A DNA stretch of 57,648 nucleotides from JBBQXY01 sp051004815 (GCA_051004815.1 JBPCJY010000256.1:1-57648); one strand, 5' to 3'; positions 44,378 to 53,840 are shown, numbered from the stretch's first letter. Notes: generated by a model not told the origin, from the sequence alone. Numbers and translations: made by a program.

Positions 44378-45658
44378 TTAGGCATCTGGATAACCACTGG
44401 CCGCCGAGGCACTTCCGCGCTCCTGCGCGACCCTCCTGGCATATCCGCTGCCGCGGAATGCAGCAATGGGGTCCGGGTCCAGCCCCATTTCAACTCGCGC
44501 ACGCGCAAGCAGTGGACGCACATCAGTCTCGAAGGCATCACGCAGCATGCGATAAGCTTCCAGCGCATCCCCCGCTTGCTGGGCAGCGGCAAGTCGGCTA
44601 CGGTCTACCAGCAGTGCTTTCGCATGAGCACTTTGAATATTCAGTACGGACTGAATCATGGCTTCAATCTTCGGCTCAATATTGTGCGACTGGTCAATCA
44701 TGTAGTCGATGCGCAGGTTGGCTTTTTGCTCGTCTATCGCGATCAGTTCGTTGAAGACCAGGAAAAGCTCAAAAGGATGGAGCGAACCAACGATTAAATC
44801 GTCATCTGCATATTTGCGATCATTGAAGTGAAAACCACCCAGACGCTCTTCGTCGAGTAAAACGGAGACGATTTGCGCCAGATTGGTGCCCTGGGGATGG
44901 TGACCTGTATCGACCAGAACCAACGCCTGTGGCCCCAATTTTGTGGCCAAGGTATAGGCTGTACCCCAATCAGAGAGATCGGTATGGTAGAAAGCCGGCT
45001 CAAAGAATTTGTACTCGATCAGCAGGCGCAGGTCGTTGCCAAGAGCAGCATAGACCTCACTCAGGGCCTCGATCAGACGATGGCGGCGTGCGCGTATATC
45101 GTCCTGGCCAGGATAGTTTGTGCCGTCGGCCAGCCAGAGGCTGATCGTATCGGAGCCAATCACACGAGCGATCTCCACGCACTCCAGCATATGCTCGATA
45201 GCCTGCCGACGGATCGTTGCATCGGGATGGCAGAGACTACCAAAGCGGTATTCGTTGTCCTGGAAGAGATTCGGGTTCACGGCACCCAGACGCAGGCCCA
45301 CATGCGCGGCATGATCTCTAGCCTCTTGCCAGTTATCCACCCTATCCCAGGGGATATGGATGGCTACACTAGGGCAAATACCCGTGACTTTCTGTACTAT
45401 GGCAGCGTCTTCCAGCTTTTCGTGCAAATTGCGTGCCGCTCCCGGCCAGGGAAACACTTTGAAGCGCGTCCCGGAATTGCCATATCCCCACGAAGGAGTC
45501 TCAACTCGGAAGTGTTGAATGGCCGCGATAACGCTGGCGATAGTGACACCTCGCTCTTGCAAGCTATTTTCGATTTCTGAACTCACGTACTCACCTTGCC
45601 TGACTATTGCTGGTTTCTTATGACGGGAAAGGTTTGTTTCCTCCATGTGAGAGGACAT
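44378..45658 (-). CDS. rhaI: L-rhamnose isomerase, RhaI type
   Basis: 426 aa. A xylose-isomerase-like TIM barrel with F-R-V-E-T-P-S-W-G-Y near 48-57, W-L-A-D-G-T-N-Y-P-G, L-I-E-Y-K-F-F-E-P, D-T-G-H-H and F-H-F-N-D-R-K-Y-A-D-D-D-L; these supply the metal ligands. This is the Pseudomonas/Rhizobium-type isomerase (RhaI) rather than E. coli RhaA. It converts L-rhamnose to L-rhamnulose. It lies 50 bp after rhaS in the operon. Confidence 0.92.
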   Translation of the reverse strand: MSSHMEETNLSRHKKPAIVRQGEYVSSEIENSLQERGVTIASVIAAIQHFRVETPSWGYGNSGTRFKVFPWPGAARNLHEKLEDAAIVQKVTGICPSVAIHIPWDRVDNWQEARDHAAHVGLRLGAVNPNLFQDNEYRFGSLCHPDATIRRQAIEHMLECVEIARVIGSDTISLWLADGTNYPGQDDIRARRHRLIEALSEVYAALGNDLRLLIEYKFFEPAFYHTDLSDWGTAYTLATKLGPQALVLVDTGHHPQGTNLAQIVSVLLDEERLGGFHFNDRKYADDDLIVGSLHPFELFLVFNELIAIDEQKANLRIDYMIDQSHNIEPKIEAMIQSVLNIQSAHAKALLVDRSRLAAAQQAGDALEAYRMLRDAFETDVRPLLARARVEMGLDPDPIAAFRGSGYARRVAQERGSASAASGYPDA

Positions 45659-45708
45659 GCAGAGAAGTAGCCTTCCCTACACGCCTCCCGCTAAAATGGT
45701 GAACCAGC

Positions 45709-46752
45709 CTAGAAGTTGAACTGGTCGATGTTTGCACTATTAAACACCGTTGGTGGGCCAAGCAGCACCGCGTTACTGGCACCAATGGTAAAGCTACCCA
45801 GCTTGCCAGCCGTGAACGTCTCGCCGACGTTCCCCTTGATCTTGCCTTCAACCAGCAGGGCCGCGACATAATAGGCCAGGTAGCCCAGGTTGCCGGGGTC
45901 CCACAACTCAAAGCCCTTGATCGTGCCATCCTTGACGTACTGACGCAGCTGATTCGGCGTACCGAGACCCGTCAAGGCTACCTTGCCGCCTTGATGCACC
46001 GACTCGAGCGCACGAGCCGCCGCGGCGATGCCCACGGTGGTTGGGGAAATAATCCCTTTCAGGTTCGGGTACTGCAGTAGTAGGGCCAGCGTCTGGTTAA
46101 AGCTGGTCTGGTCATCGTCATTCCCATAGGCGACCTTGACCAACTGCATTTTGGGATACTTCGTTGCCAGCTCATCCTTCATGAAACCAATCCAGGTGTT
46201 CTGGTTCGCTGCCGTACTGGCTGCCGAAAGCACGGCAATCTGGCCGGTACTATTGATCTGCTGGGCCAGCAAATCCACCTCACTACGGCCAATCTGCTCA
46301 CTATTGGCCTGGTTGATAAACACGTTGCGTGCATCGGGTGCCACATCGGCGTCGAAACTCACGACCTTGACCCCCTGCGCCATGGCCTGCTTCAAAGACG
46401 GTGCGACGGCATTGGGATCATCGCCTGAGATGACGATGGCACCGACATGCTGCTGGGTGAGGGACGTGATGAACGGCACTTGTGCAGCTGCGTTGGCCGC
46501 GGATGGGCCAACCTGCTTGAATTGTCCGCTCAGGTCTTTGGCGGCGAGCTTTCCACCCGAGGCTGCCGTGTCGAAATACGGGTTGTTGATCTGCTTGGGC
46601 AAGAATACGATGTTGAGGCTACTACCATTACCGCTACCGCTCGTAGGAGTACCGCTTCCGGTACTGGTAGTACCGCCGCCCCCGCAGGCCGCCAGCAGTA
46701 GCAGCACAAAAACGAGAAAACCGGGTACCATTGTTTGAAACAGCCTTTTCAC
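45709..46752 (-). CDS. rhaS: Rhamnose ABC transporter substrate-binding lipoprotein
   Basis: 347 aa. A lipoprotein signal peptide with lipobox L-A-A-C ends at C23, followed by a Gly/Ser/Thr-rich tether (24-47) and a periplasmic-binding-protein type I fold (about 48-347). V-F-L-P-K-Q-I-N-N-P-Y-F-D begins the fold, and I-I-S-P-T-T-V-G-I-A-A-A-A-R lies in the second lobe, typical of RhaS. Captures L-rhamnose outside the membrane. rhaS here follows rhizobial naming (not the E. coli RhaS activator). Confidence 0.9.
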   Translation of the reverse strand: MKRLFQTMVPGFLVFVLLLLAACGGGGTTSTGSGTPTSGSGNGSSLNIVFLPKQINNPYFDTAASGGKLAAKDLSGQFKQVGPSAANAAAQVPFITSLTQQHVGAIVISGDDPNAVAPSLKQAMAQGVKVVSFDADVAPDARNVFINQANSEQIGRSEVDLLAQQINSTGQIAVLSAASTAANQNTWIGFMKDELATKYPKMQLVKVAYGNDDDQTSFNQTLALLLQYPNLKGIISPTTVGIAAAARALESVHQGGKVALTGLGTPNQLRQYVKDGTIKGFELWDPGNLGYLAYYVAALLVEGKIKGNVGETFTAGKLGSFTIGASNAVLLGPPTVFNSANIDQFNF

Positions 46753-46763
46753 TGTCTCCTCCT

Positions 46764-47762
46764 TTACACTTGCTTTGAACTTCCCACGGCAAGACGCCGA
46801 CGGGCGATAACGACTTGAATGCGCCGGGCAAGGTTTGGTCCCAGCACAGAGAGGATCAACAACAAGCCGATAGCGAGACTCTGGATATCTCCACTGATAT
46901 TCACCAGTCCCATCACGTTCTGTAAAACAGCGACAATAAAAATGGCCAGCACTACGCCCAGCAACGAGCCACGACCGCCAAAGATGTTGACACCGCCCAG
47001 CAAGACCACCGTCACGACGTAGAGTTCAAACCCCACGGCATTGTCTGGCCGCGCACTGGAAAAGCGTGCGGTAAAAATCACTCCGGCAAGTGCCGCGATC
47101 ACCCCGGAGAGTATGAACAGCACGAGCTTCACCCTGCCCACATTGATCCCGGCAAAACGCGCCGCCTCTTTGTTATTGCCCATGGCGTAGAGTTGCCTGC
47201 CCCAGCGGCTAAAATGCAAAACCACCACGAAAATTACTACCAGAATGGCAAAGATCAGACCCGACCAGGGAAGCTCTGTACCTGGGATAGTCCCAAACCC
47301 CAGATTGGTAAAAGCAGTGGGAAAGCTACTGACCGCTTGATCGCCCAGAACGACATAGGCCAAACCGCGATAGAGTGCCAGCGTGCCAATCGTGACGACC
47401 AGTGAGGGTAAGCCGAGTCCGGTGACGAGCAAGCCGTTGAGGCAGCCCGCCACAAGCCCAACCAACAGTGCCACTCCTATCGCCAGCCACATGGGATGCC
47501 CGCTCTGCCAGAGAAGGCCCAGAACAACGCTGGTGAGACCCAGTAGTGATGCGACAGACAGATCGATCTCACCTGCGATAATGATCAGCGTCATCGGCAG
47601 AGCCATGATGGCTATTTCCATAATGTTACTGGGGAGCGCATACTCAAGATTAAAGCTGCTCAGGAAATAAGGCGAGAGAACACTGCCTATCACTACGCCG
47701 ACCAGGAGCAGGAGCACCAGCAGGGCATCCCAGGTAATCAGGAGCGATTTGAATCTTTTCAT
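46764..47762 (-). CDS. rhaQ: Rhamnose ABC transporter permease
   Basis: 332 aa from ATG at 47762, which overlaps the upstream permease stop as ATGA (47759-47762). A longer open frame up to 48116 is only a shadow of the upstream gene: its 118 extra residues are Arg/Cys/Gly-rich and unlike a permease. About 9-10 membrane helices, with the conserved I-I-A-G-E-I-D-L-S-V-A-S loop and late G-G-V-N-I-F-G-G-R-G-S motif of the RbsC-type family. Confidence 0.92.
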   Translation of the reverse strand: MKRFKSLLITWDALLVLLLLVGVVIGSVLSPYFLSSFNLEYALPSNIMEIAIMALPMTLIIIAGEIDLSVASLLGLTSVVLGLLWQSGHPMWLAIGVALLVGLVAGCLNGLLVTGLGLPSLVVTIGTLALYRGLAYVVLGDQAVSSFPTAFTNLGFGTIPGTELPWSGLIFAILVVIFVVVLHFSRWGRQLYAMGNNKEAARFAGINVGRVKLVLFILSGVIAALAGVIFTARFSSARPDNAVGFELYVVTVVLLGGVNIFGGRGSLLGVVLAIFIVAVLQNVMGLVNISGDIQSLAIGLLLILSVLGPNLARRIQVVIARRRLAVGSSKQV

Positions 47763-48817
47763 GCTTTCTTCCTCCTGGAGAGGATGGCTCGCTGCACCCA
47801 GCGGGTGATAAAGGCATCGAGTACCACCGCACCGATAATAGCTGCGCCATAAAGTGCCTGCAACCAGAACTGGGAAACGTTCAGAATGTTTAACGCATTT
47901 TCCAACGTACCCAGTACAATCGCACCCAGCATCGCACCCAGGATGGTACCCGATCCACCAAAGATATTGACCCCACCTACGACGACCGCCGCGATGACCG
48001 CCAATTCCAGGCCCGTGGCATTGGTCGCGTCTACGGTGGCAAAGCGAGCTCCCCAGAGTACTCCTGCGAGCCCGCAGAGCAGCCCGGACGCGGCGAAGGC
48101 CGCGAAAACAAGCCACTCCCGGCGAATACCAATCATGGTCGCCGCTTCAGGATTGCTACCGACCGCGTAAAGCTGACGTCCGATATGCGAGGCATGCAGA
48201 AAATATCCGACGATGACCGCGATAACCACGGCAATAAGAATGAGAGTTGGAATACCAAAGATCTGGGTCGTGGTCAGTGCCAGGTAACTGCTTGGCACAT
48301 CGGAGGCATTGATCTGGGAGGTCGTATTGGAAGCGAAAATAAAAACCAGGCCCCGGTAGGCGTAGAGGGTACCCAGTGTGGCGACAATTGCCGGGACACG
48401 CCCGAATGAGACGATCAGTCCGTTGACCATTCCCAGCCCCAGCCCCAGCGCACAACCTAGCAGGATACCCAGTAGTAGATTGCTCTGGGGAAGCTCCTTG
48501 AAGAAATAGGCTGTGATAAAGGCAGTGAGGCCTACTATCGAACCCACCGACAGGTCCACGTTGCGCGTCAACACCACCAGCGTCTCTCCAATGGCCACAA
48601 TTGCAAGAATGGCGACCGAGAGCAAAATCTGCACGAAATTGTCGATGCTCAGAAAACGCGGTGCCTGGACGCTGACGATGAGAATTAAAAGCAGCAAGAC
48701 AATCAGCAAGCCCAGTTCACGCACTCGGCTGACCAGGCCCAGCAGACGCGCCTGGCCTATCTGGCTGCGCTGCTTTGCAGACTCCACTTCTGAACTTGTG
48801 GTGGTCATACTCATCAC
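47759..48817 (-). CDS. rhaP: Rhamnose ABC transporter permease
   Basis: 352 aa. The start may be GTG 48817, ATG 48814 (overlapping the rhaT stop as TGATG) or ATG 48808, which best fits the AAGGTGAT site. About 9-10 membrane helices. V-V-L-T-R-N-V-D-L-S-V-G-S-I-V-G and G-G-V-N-I-F-G-G-S-G-T-I are RbsC-type permease motifs. Forms the channel with RhaQ. Confidence 0.92.
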   Translation of the reverse strand: MMSMTTTSSEVESAKQRSQIGQARLLGLVSRVRELGLLIVLLLLILIVSVQAPRFLSIDNFVQILLSVAILAIVAIGETLVVLTRNVDLSVGSIVGLTAFITAYFFKELPQSNLLLGILLGCALGLGLGMVNGLIVSFGRVPAIVATLGTLYAYRGLVFIFASNTTSQINASDVPSSYLALTTTQIFGIPTLILIAVVIAVIVGYFLHASHIGRQLYAVGSNPEAATMIGIRREWLVFAAFAASGLLCGLAGVLWGARFATVDATNATGLELAVIAAVVVGGVNIFGGSGTILGAMLGAIVLGTLENALNILNVSQFWLQALYGAAIIGAVVLDAFITRWVQRAILSRRKKA

Positions 48818-50316
48818 CTTTTCTGTCCTGTAGCGGCGAACATCACCCGCTCCTGAGTCGCCTCGGAGCGGGTGAATGTACCGGTAACATGTCCCTCGTG
48901 GAGCACCATCACCCGGTCGGCCATGGCAAGCACCTCTGGAAGCTCGCTGGAGATTAAAATGATGGCTAGACCACTGGTGGCTAGCTCTGAAATAATGCGG
49001 TGAACTTCGGCCTTGGCTCCCACATCAATACCGCGCGTTGGCTCATCCAGGATCAGCACCGACGGGTTAGTCGCCAGCCATTTCCCCAACACCACTTTCT
49101 GCTGATTTCCACCGGAAAGGGCATTAACCAACTGTTCCACGCCCGCTGAACGAATGTGCAGCTGGCTGGAATACTCGCCTGCGATCTTCTGCTCACGGCG
49201 CGGGTCAAGCAGCCCCAGGCGCGAAACTTGTTGCAGAATAGGCAAGGTGACGTTGGACGCGATACTGAAGTTCATGACCAGTCCCTGCTGGTGACGATCT
49301 TCAGGCACATAGGCAATGCCGTAATCCATCGCGTGCTGTGGCGAGCGGATACGCACCTTCTTGCCTTTGAGCCAGATCTCCCCGCTTTCCGCCCTATCAA
49401 TGCCAAAGAGCACCCGTGCTACCTCTGTGCGCCCAGCCCCCACAAGGCCCGCGAAACCCAGAATCTCACCCTTGCGCAGCTGGAAGCTTACATCGGCAAA
49501 AACGCCAGGCCGTGTGAGCTGACGTACCTCTAGCACGACCTCCCCAATCTTGGCTTCGCCTTTGGGGTAGAGGTTGGAGAGTTCGCGCCCAACCATGTGC
49601 TTGATGATCTCTTCAGTATTCATCTCGCTGACTGGGGCCGTAATGATATGTCTGCCGTCGCGGAAGACGGTCAATCGATCTCCGATTGCGAAAATCTCGT
49701 CCAGGCGGTGGCTCACGAAGAGTACAGCCACGTCGCGCTCGCGCAGTCGCTTCACAATGATAAATAATTCATCGACCTCATGCGACGAGAGGGCCGCAGT
49801 TGGTTCATCGAGTATCAGGACGCGTGCCTGTAGGGAGAGAGCTTTGGCGATCTCGACCAGCTGTTGTTCCGCAATGGAGAGTCCTTGTACTGGTGTATGA
49901 GAACTGAGCGAAACATCCAGGGGTGCAAGCAGTTGATCGACTTCCCGGTACATGCGCTTCCAGTCAATGCGCCCGAAGCGATCACGCGGGTGGCGTCCCA
50001 TGAAGACATTCTCGGCAACATCCAGGTCTGGGAAAAGCATTGGCTCCTGCTGGACAACAGCGATGCCCAGAGCTTGGGCATGGGTAGGCGAGCGCAGTTC
50101 TACCACCTCGCCACCAACTTCCAGCACTCCCGTGTCCGGCCTGTGAATACCTGCCAGGATTTTTACCAACGTGCTCTTGCCCGCACCATTCTCGCCTACC
50201 AGGGCATGCACTTCTCCAGGGAACAGACGCAAATCCACTCCACGCAGGGCTTGCACACCACCAAAGTTTTTGACAATCCCACTGAGTTCAACGATGGGTT
50301 CGGGAGGATTCGTCAC
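48814..50316 (-). CDS. rhaT: Rhamnose ABC transporter ATPase with two ABC domains
   Basis: 500 aa from GTG at 50316, which has AAGGGG 7 nt upstream; the longer open frame to 50415 would translate the REP-like hairpin and is rejected. First ABC domain: Walker A G-E-N-G-A-G-K-S-T, signature L-S-I-A-E-Q-Q, Walker B V-L-I-L-D-E-P-T. Second domain: degenerate Walker A G-L-V-G-A-G-R-T-E and intact L-S-G-G-N-Q-Q-K-V. This asymmetry is normal for sugar ATPases of the RbsA type. First gene of the rha operon; the mRNA leader carries the hairpin at 50355-50427. Confidence 0.93.
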   Translation of the reverse strand: MTNPPEPIVELSGIVKNFGGVQALRGVDLRLFPGEVHALVGENGAGKSTLVKILAGIHRPDTGVLEVGGEVVELRSPTHAQALGIAVVQQEPMLFPDLDVAENVFMGRHPRDRFGRIDWKRMYREVDQLLAPLDVSLSSHTPVQGLSIAEQQLVEIAKALSLQARVLILDEPTAALSSHEVDELFIIVKRLRERDVAVLFVSHRLDEIFAIGDRLTVFRDGRHIITAPVSEMNTEEIIKHMVGRELSNLYPKGEAKIGEVVLEVRQLTRPGVFADVSFQLRKGEILGFAGLVGAGRTEVARVLFGIDRAESGEIWLKGKKVRIRSPQHAMDYGIAYVPEDRHQQGLVMNFSIASNVTLPILQQVSRLGLLDPRREQKIAGEYSSQLHIRSAGVEQLVNALSGGNQQKVVLGKWLATNPSVLILDEPTRGIDVGAKAEVHRIISELATSGLAIILISSELPEVLAMADRVMVLHEGHVTGTFTRSEATQERVMFAATGQKR

Positions 50317-50354
50317 GTTCTTTCCCCTTCTCATCAGATATTTGGAGAGAAGGG

Positions 50355-50427
50355 CTGTCATTCTGGGTGCAGCGAAGAATCTCTCTGCTGGCCGAACAGA
50401 GATTCTTCGCTGCACTCCGAATGACAG
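50355..50427. repeat. REP-like palindrome in the rhaT leader
   Basis: Two 30-bp arms (50355-50384 and 50398-50427) pair with two mismatches around a 13-nt loop; the arm starts CTGTCATTCTGGGTGCAGCG. It is related to the hairpin at 8686-8755. It lies 38 bp upstream of the rhaT GTG and downstream of the operators, so it would be transcribed in the operon leader. Confidence 0.8.
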
Positions 50428-50534
50428 CCAGGACCTCTCTCACGTCCGCTCACGGGACCTCTTCTCTTCAAATGTCTTCCTTCTCATGGACAAACTTGAC
50501 GGGTTAAACCCTGATACAGTACAATTACCAGTGG

Positions 50535-50550
50535 ATTGAATCGTTTCAAT
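50535..50550. promoter_or_regulatory. LacI-family operator, proximal
   Basis: ATTGAATCGTTTCAAT, a near-perfect palindrome with the central CG typical of LacI-family sites; the half-site TTGAAA matches the second operator at 50631. It lies 219 bp upstream of rhaT, overlapping a possible minus-strand TTGAAA -35 box. Confidence 0.7.
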
Positions 50551-50630
50551 ATCGGGCAAAGAAAAAGGCCTGTCGCGTTGTCAGCAGAAAAAATAGGTTG
50601 TCGCATTCGGAGAGTCTATTCGACTTCCTC

Positions 50631-50644
50631 TTGAAACGTTTCAA
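50631..50644. promoter_or_regulatory. LacI-family operator, distal
   Basis: TTGAAACGTTTCAA, a perfect 14-bp palindrome with central CG, 94 bp (about nine helical turns) from the other operator. This spacing allows looping between rhaT and the divergent lacI-type gene. A separate TGCGAA-TT-TTCGCA palindrome follows at 50661-50674, function unknown. The rest of the intergenic stretch 50428-50839 shows no gene. Confidence 0.75.
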
Positions 50645-50839
50645 CAAGAGCAAGTATACATGCGAATTTTCGCATTGTCAAGAGATTTTCGCCAGTAACA
50701 TATAGTAGGTGTGACATACTATAAACACGAGTTTCAGTCGGTACATCTTTCACCGTTGTTCCAGTGCCCAACGACGCAGAAATGTATCACCGAAAGAGTT
50801 GGCCTCACGTTGATTGAGGAGATCAGGAAGTGTATATAC

Positions 50840-51856
50840 ATGAGTTCAAAGTTAAGTATCCGCGAGGTGGCGAAGCGTGCTGGTGTTTCGTTGGGAACCG
50901 TTTCGAACGTGCTCAATCGGCCTGAAATTGTAGCTGAAGAGACGCGGGAACGTGTCAAGTCAGCCATTGAGGAGATTGGCTTTGTACGCAACGGCTCGGC
51001 ACGCCAGTTACGTGCCGGCAGAAGCCAGCATATTGGGTTGATAGTGCTTGATGTGGCCAACCCCTTTTTCACAGAAGTTGCTCGCGGCGTCGAGGACCTC
51101 GCCAATCAGGCTGGATACGTGGTTATCTTGTGCAATTCCGACGATTCTGTCGAGAAGGAAAATCATTACCTGTACGTCCTTGAAGAACAACGTGCTCTGG
51201 GGGTACTTATTACTCCGGTGCAGAACGATGCCGGTTACTTGCAACGATTTCGACAGCGCGGTATCGCCGTAGTCTTACTAGATCGTCCGAGCCGGAGCAA
51301 GGATCTTTGCTCCGTCTCTGTAGATGACGTTCGAGGAGGCGAAATTGCTGCCGGACACCTCCTTGAAGAAGGACACCGCTGCATTGGGTTTGTACATGGC
51401 CCACTCAGTATCCGCCAGATCGCTGATCGGCGACGCGGAGTGATACGGGCGGTGAAAACGGCTGGCTTTGATCCCGATCACGCCATTGTCGATATCACCA
51501 CTCATGCACAAAGTGCCAGAGAGGGTGAGGAGTGTGTGGAGAAACTACTTGGTGGCAGCATAAAACCAACCGCTGTTTTTTGTGCGAATGATCTGCTGGC
51601 ACTTGGCTTAATGCGCGGTTTGATCAAGCGTGGGATCTCCATTCCCGGAGATATGGCTCTGGTAGGCTACGACGATGTCGAGTTCGCGAGTGTCCTTTCG
51701 ACGCCGCTCACATCAATTCGGCAACCCAAATACGAGCTTGGCCGCGCCGCCGCAGAGCTTCTTCTCGACGAGGCAAATAATCCCACCTCCCACCAGCACA
51801 AGCACATCGTGTACCAGCCTGAACTGATCGTGAGAGAATCAAGCCGCTCTAAGTGA
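50840..51856 (+). CDS. LacI-family regulator, probably of the rhamnose operon
   Basis: 338 aa from the ATG at 50840, which has AGGAAG upstream; the longer open frame to 50711 adds 43 unrelated residues. N-terminal helix-turn-helix L-S-I-R-E-V-A-K-R-A-G-V-S-L-G-T-V-S-N-V-L-N with hinge helix, then a ribose-binding-protein-like sensor domain (about 60-338) with D-R-P and G-Y-D-D-V-E-F-A. Divergent from the rha operon with two matching operators between, so rhamnose-responsive repression and autoregulation are inferred. This differs from the AraC-type RhaR/RhaS of E. coli and the DeoR-type regulator of rhizobia. Confidence 0.88.
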   Translation: MSSKLSIREVAKRAGVSLGTVSNVLNRPEIVAEETRERVKSAIEEIGFVRNGSARQLRAGRSQHIGLIVLDVANPFFTEVARGVEDLANQAGYVVILCNSDDSVEKENHYLYVLEEQRALGVLITPVQNDAGYLQRFRQRGIAVVLLDRPSRSKDLCSVSVDDVRGGEIAAGHLLEEGHRCIGFVHGPLSIRQIADRRRGVIRAVKTAGFDPDHAIVDITTHAQSAREGEECVEKLLGGSIKPTAVFCANDLLALGLMRGLIKRGISIPGDMALVGYDDVEFASVLSTPLTSIRQPKYELGRAAAELLLDEANNPTSHQHKHIVYQPELIVRESSRSK

Positions 51857-51937
51857 GGGTGACGCTCCCCATTTAGGCGAATAGGAATAGGCTTCTGACG
51901 AATAAGCTAACAATATCCTTTGTGGAGAATGCATTTC

Positions 51938-51995
51938 AATGGGAATGCCCGTGGTGGACGCAACATACATGGCGTCCACCACGGGCATTCCCATT
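51938..51995. terminator. Bidirectional terminator: perfect 24-bp hairpin
   Basis: Arms 51938-51961 (begins AATGGGAATGCCCGTGG) and 51972-51995 are exact complements around a 10-nt loop, between the convergent lacI-type gene and leuA. No long T-run follows on the plus strand; minus-strand bases after it are ATTGAAATGC. Same stem and loop size as the acoB-acoC hairpin. Confidence 0.65.
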
Positions 51996-52015
51996 GCCTC
52001 TTCACATCATCCGCA

Positions 52016-53734
52016 CTATTGTTGTGAGCGATTGAGCGCACTGAGTACCGCTTTCACTGCGGCAAGCTCGATATTCGTATCTGTCGCTGCACCAAAGAAC
52101 GTGCTGCCAGAAGGCACTTGAATCTGGATATAAGCGATAGCCTGTGCTTTTGCACCTGCCTCAAGCGCATGCTCTGTATAGGAGAGCACCTTAATATCGG
52201 CGACATCGCCCTGGTTCAGTGCCTGCACAAATGCATCAATGGGGCCGTTTCCACGCCCATGCAGTTCGCGCACAATACCATCAACGGAGATGCGGGCAAC
52301 ACAAGGAAAGACCTTTGAGCCATCTGGCTGCACTATCTCCTCTACATGGAACGACTCGAACGCAAAAGGCTCATTGCGCTGTAGATACTCCTGCTCGAAG
52401 GCTTGGAATATCTGCGTACCCGCAAGTTCCTCGCCGCATTCATCAGCAATAGTTTTGATGATCCTGCCCAGTTCAACATGCATAGCCTTGGGCAATTGGT
52501 AGCCGAACTCCGTCTCCATCACATAGGCCACGCCACCCTTCCCTGACTGCGAGTTAATGCGAATAATTGCCTCATACGAACGACCAATATCCTTTGGGTC
52601 GATGGGCAGATAAGGCACCTGCCACAACGCATCGGAAGTGATGTCCTGCGCCGTCATACCTTTATTGATCGCATCTTGATGTGAGCCGGAGAACGCGGTA
52701 AAGACCAGTTCACCTGCGTATGGATGGCGAAGCGGCACCTCAAGTCGCGTACATTTCTCTGTAACGGCCTGGATAGCACTCAAATCGCTAAAATCCAGGC
52801 CAGGATCAATGCCCTGCACATACATATTGAGTGCCACGGTGACTATATCCACGTTGCCAGTACGTTCGCCATTCCCAAAAAGTGTCCCCTCAACGCGCTC
52901 CGCTCCGGCCAGCAAGCCCAACTCTGTACAGGCGACCCCCGTTCCGCGATCATTGTGAGTGTGCAGGCTGATGATGGCTGTCTCGCGGTTGCGCAGGTGC
53001 CGACAGAACCATTCGATCTGGTCGGCATGGTGATTGGGTGTCGCGACTTCAACAGTGACCGGAAGGTTCAGGATAATCTTGTCCTCAACCGTTGGCTGCC
53101 ACACGTCAACCACAGCTTCGCATATCTCCAGCGCGAAATCTACTTCGGTTGACGAAAAGCTTTCGGGCGAATACTCGAAGGTGATCTGCGTTTCAGGGAG
53201 CGTTGGTACCAACTCTTTCACAAGTTTCGCACCGCGTGTGGCAATTTGAATGATCTCTGGCTTCTCCAATCCGAAAACGATCCGCCGCTGGAGGGGCGAA
53301 GTCGAATTATAGAGATGGACAATCGCCTTCTTGGCCCCATGCAGCGACTCAAAAGTACGTGTAATTAACTCATCACGAGCCTGCACGAGTACCTGAATAG
53401 TGACATCATCGGGGATGCGCTGCTCCTCAATAAGCAAGCGCACAAAGTCAAATTCGATCTGAGAGGATGCAGGGAAGCCAACCTCGATCTCTTTGAAGCC
53501 GATATCGATCAGGAGTTGGAACATCTCCATTTTTTCCTTGAGTCCCATTGGAATTGGCAATGCCTGGTTGCCATCGCGCAGATCAACACTGCACCACGTA
53601 GGTGTGGTCGTAATCGTATGGGACGGCCATTGGCGATCCGGCAAATCGATGGGCGGAAAGGGTTGATACTTAGTAACTGTTCCCTTTTGCATACCGCCAT
53701 GTACTCGTGTGCGAGAAACCACTTCTTTCAGCAT
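52016..53734 (-). CDS. leuA: 2-isopropylmalate synthase
   Basis: 572 aa from the ATG at 53734, which has AAGGGGTG 5 nt upstream; the frame open to 53773 has no site. DRE-TIM metallolyase with D-L-R-D-G-N-Q-A-L, H-T-H-N-D-R-G-T and G-N-G-E-R-T-G-N, then a C-terminal LeuA allosteric domain (about 440-572) for leucine feedback. The P-S-H-T-I-T...T-W-C-S-V-D-L-R-D-G-N-Q start is the long actinobacterial-type (LeuA type 2) form. It condenses acetyl-CoA with 2-oxoisovalerate, the first step of leucine synthesis. A stand-alone gene preceded by an unusually long structured leader (53735-54350). Confidence 0.93.
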   Translation of the reverse strand: MLKEVVSRTRVHGGMQKGTVTKYQPFPPIDLPDRQWPSHTITTTPTWCSVDLRDGNQALPIPMGLKEKMEMFQLLIDIGFKEIEVGFPASSQIEFDFVRLLIEEQRIPDDVTIQVLVQARDELITRTFESLHGAKKAIVHLYNSTSPLQRRIVFGLEKPEIIQIATRGAKLVKELVPTLPETQITFEYSPESFSSTEVDFALEICEAVVDVWQPTVEDKIILNLPVTVEVATPNHHADQIEWFCRHLRNRETAIISLHTHNDRGTGVACTELGLLAGAERVEGTLFGNGERTGNVDIVTVALNMYVQGIDPGLDFSDLSAIQAVTEKCTRLEVPLRHPYAGELVFTAFSGSHQDAINKGMTAQDITSDALWQVPYLPIDPKDIGRSYEAIIRINSQSGKGGVAYVMETEFGYQLPKAMHVELGRIIKTIADECGEELAGTQIFQAFEQEYLQRNEPFAFESFHVEEIVQPDGSKVFPCVARISVDGIVRELHGRGNGPIDAFVQALNQGDVADIKVLSYTEHALEAGAKAQAIAYIQIQVPSGSTFFGAATDTNIELAAVKAVLSALNRSQQ

Positions 53735-53840
53735 GTAACACCCCTTGTTGTAATGGTTGATGAGGTACAGCATCGCGCTTTCGCTGCGTTGCTATCAATG
53801 CCATACCCTATGACAAATGCCATGATACCTATAAATGCAC

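Noticed and set aside
47763..48116. N-terminal extension of the rhaQ frame
   Set aside because: Arg/Cys/Gly-rich shadow of rhaP; the ATG at 47762 with ATGA overlap gives the normal permease start.
50317..50415. Longer rhaT start that would translate the REP-like hairpin
   Set aside because: GTG at 50316 has a well-spaced AAGGGG and gives the normal ABC-ATPase N-terminus.
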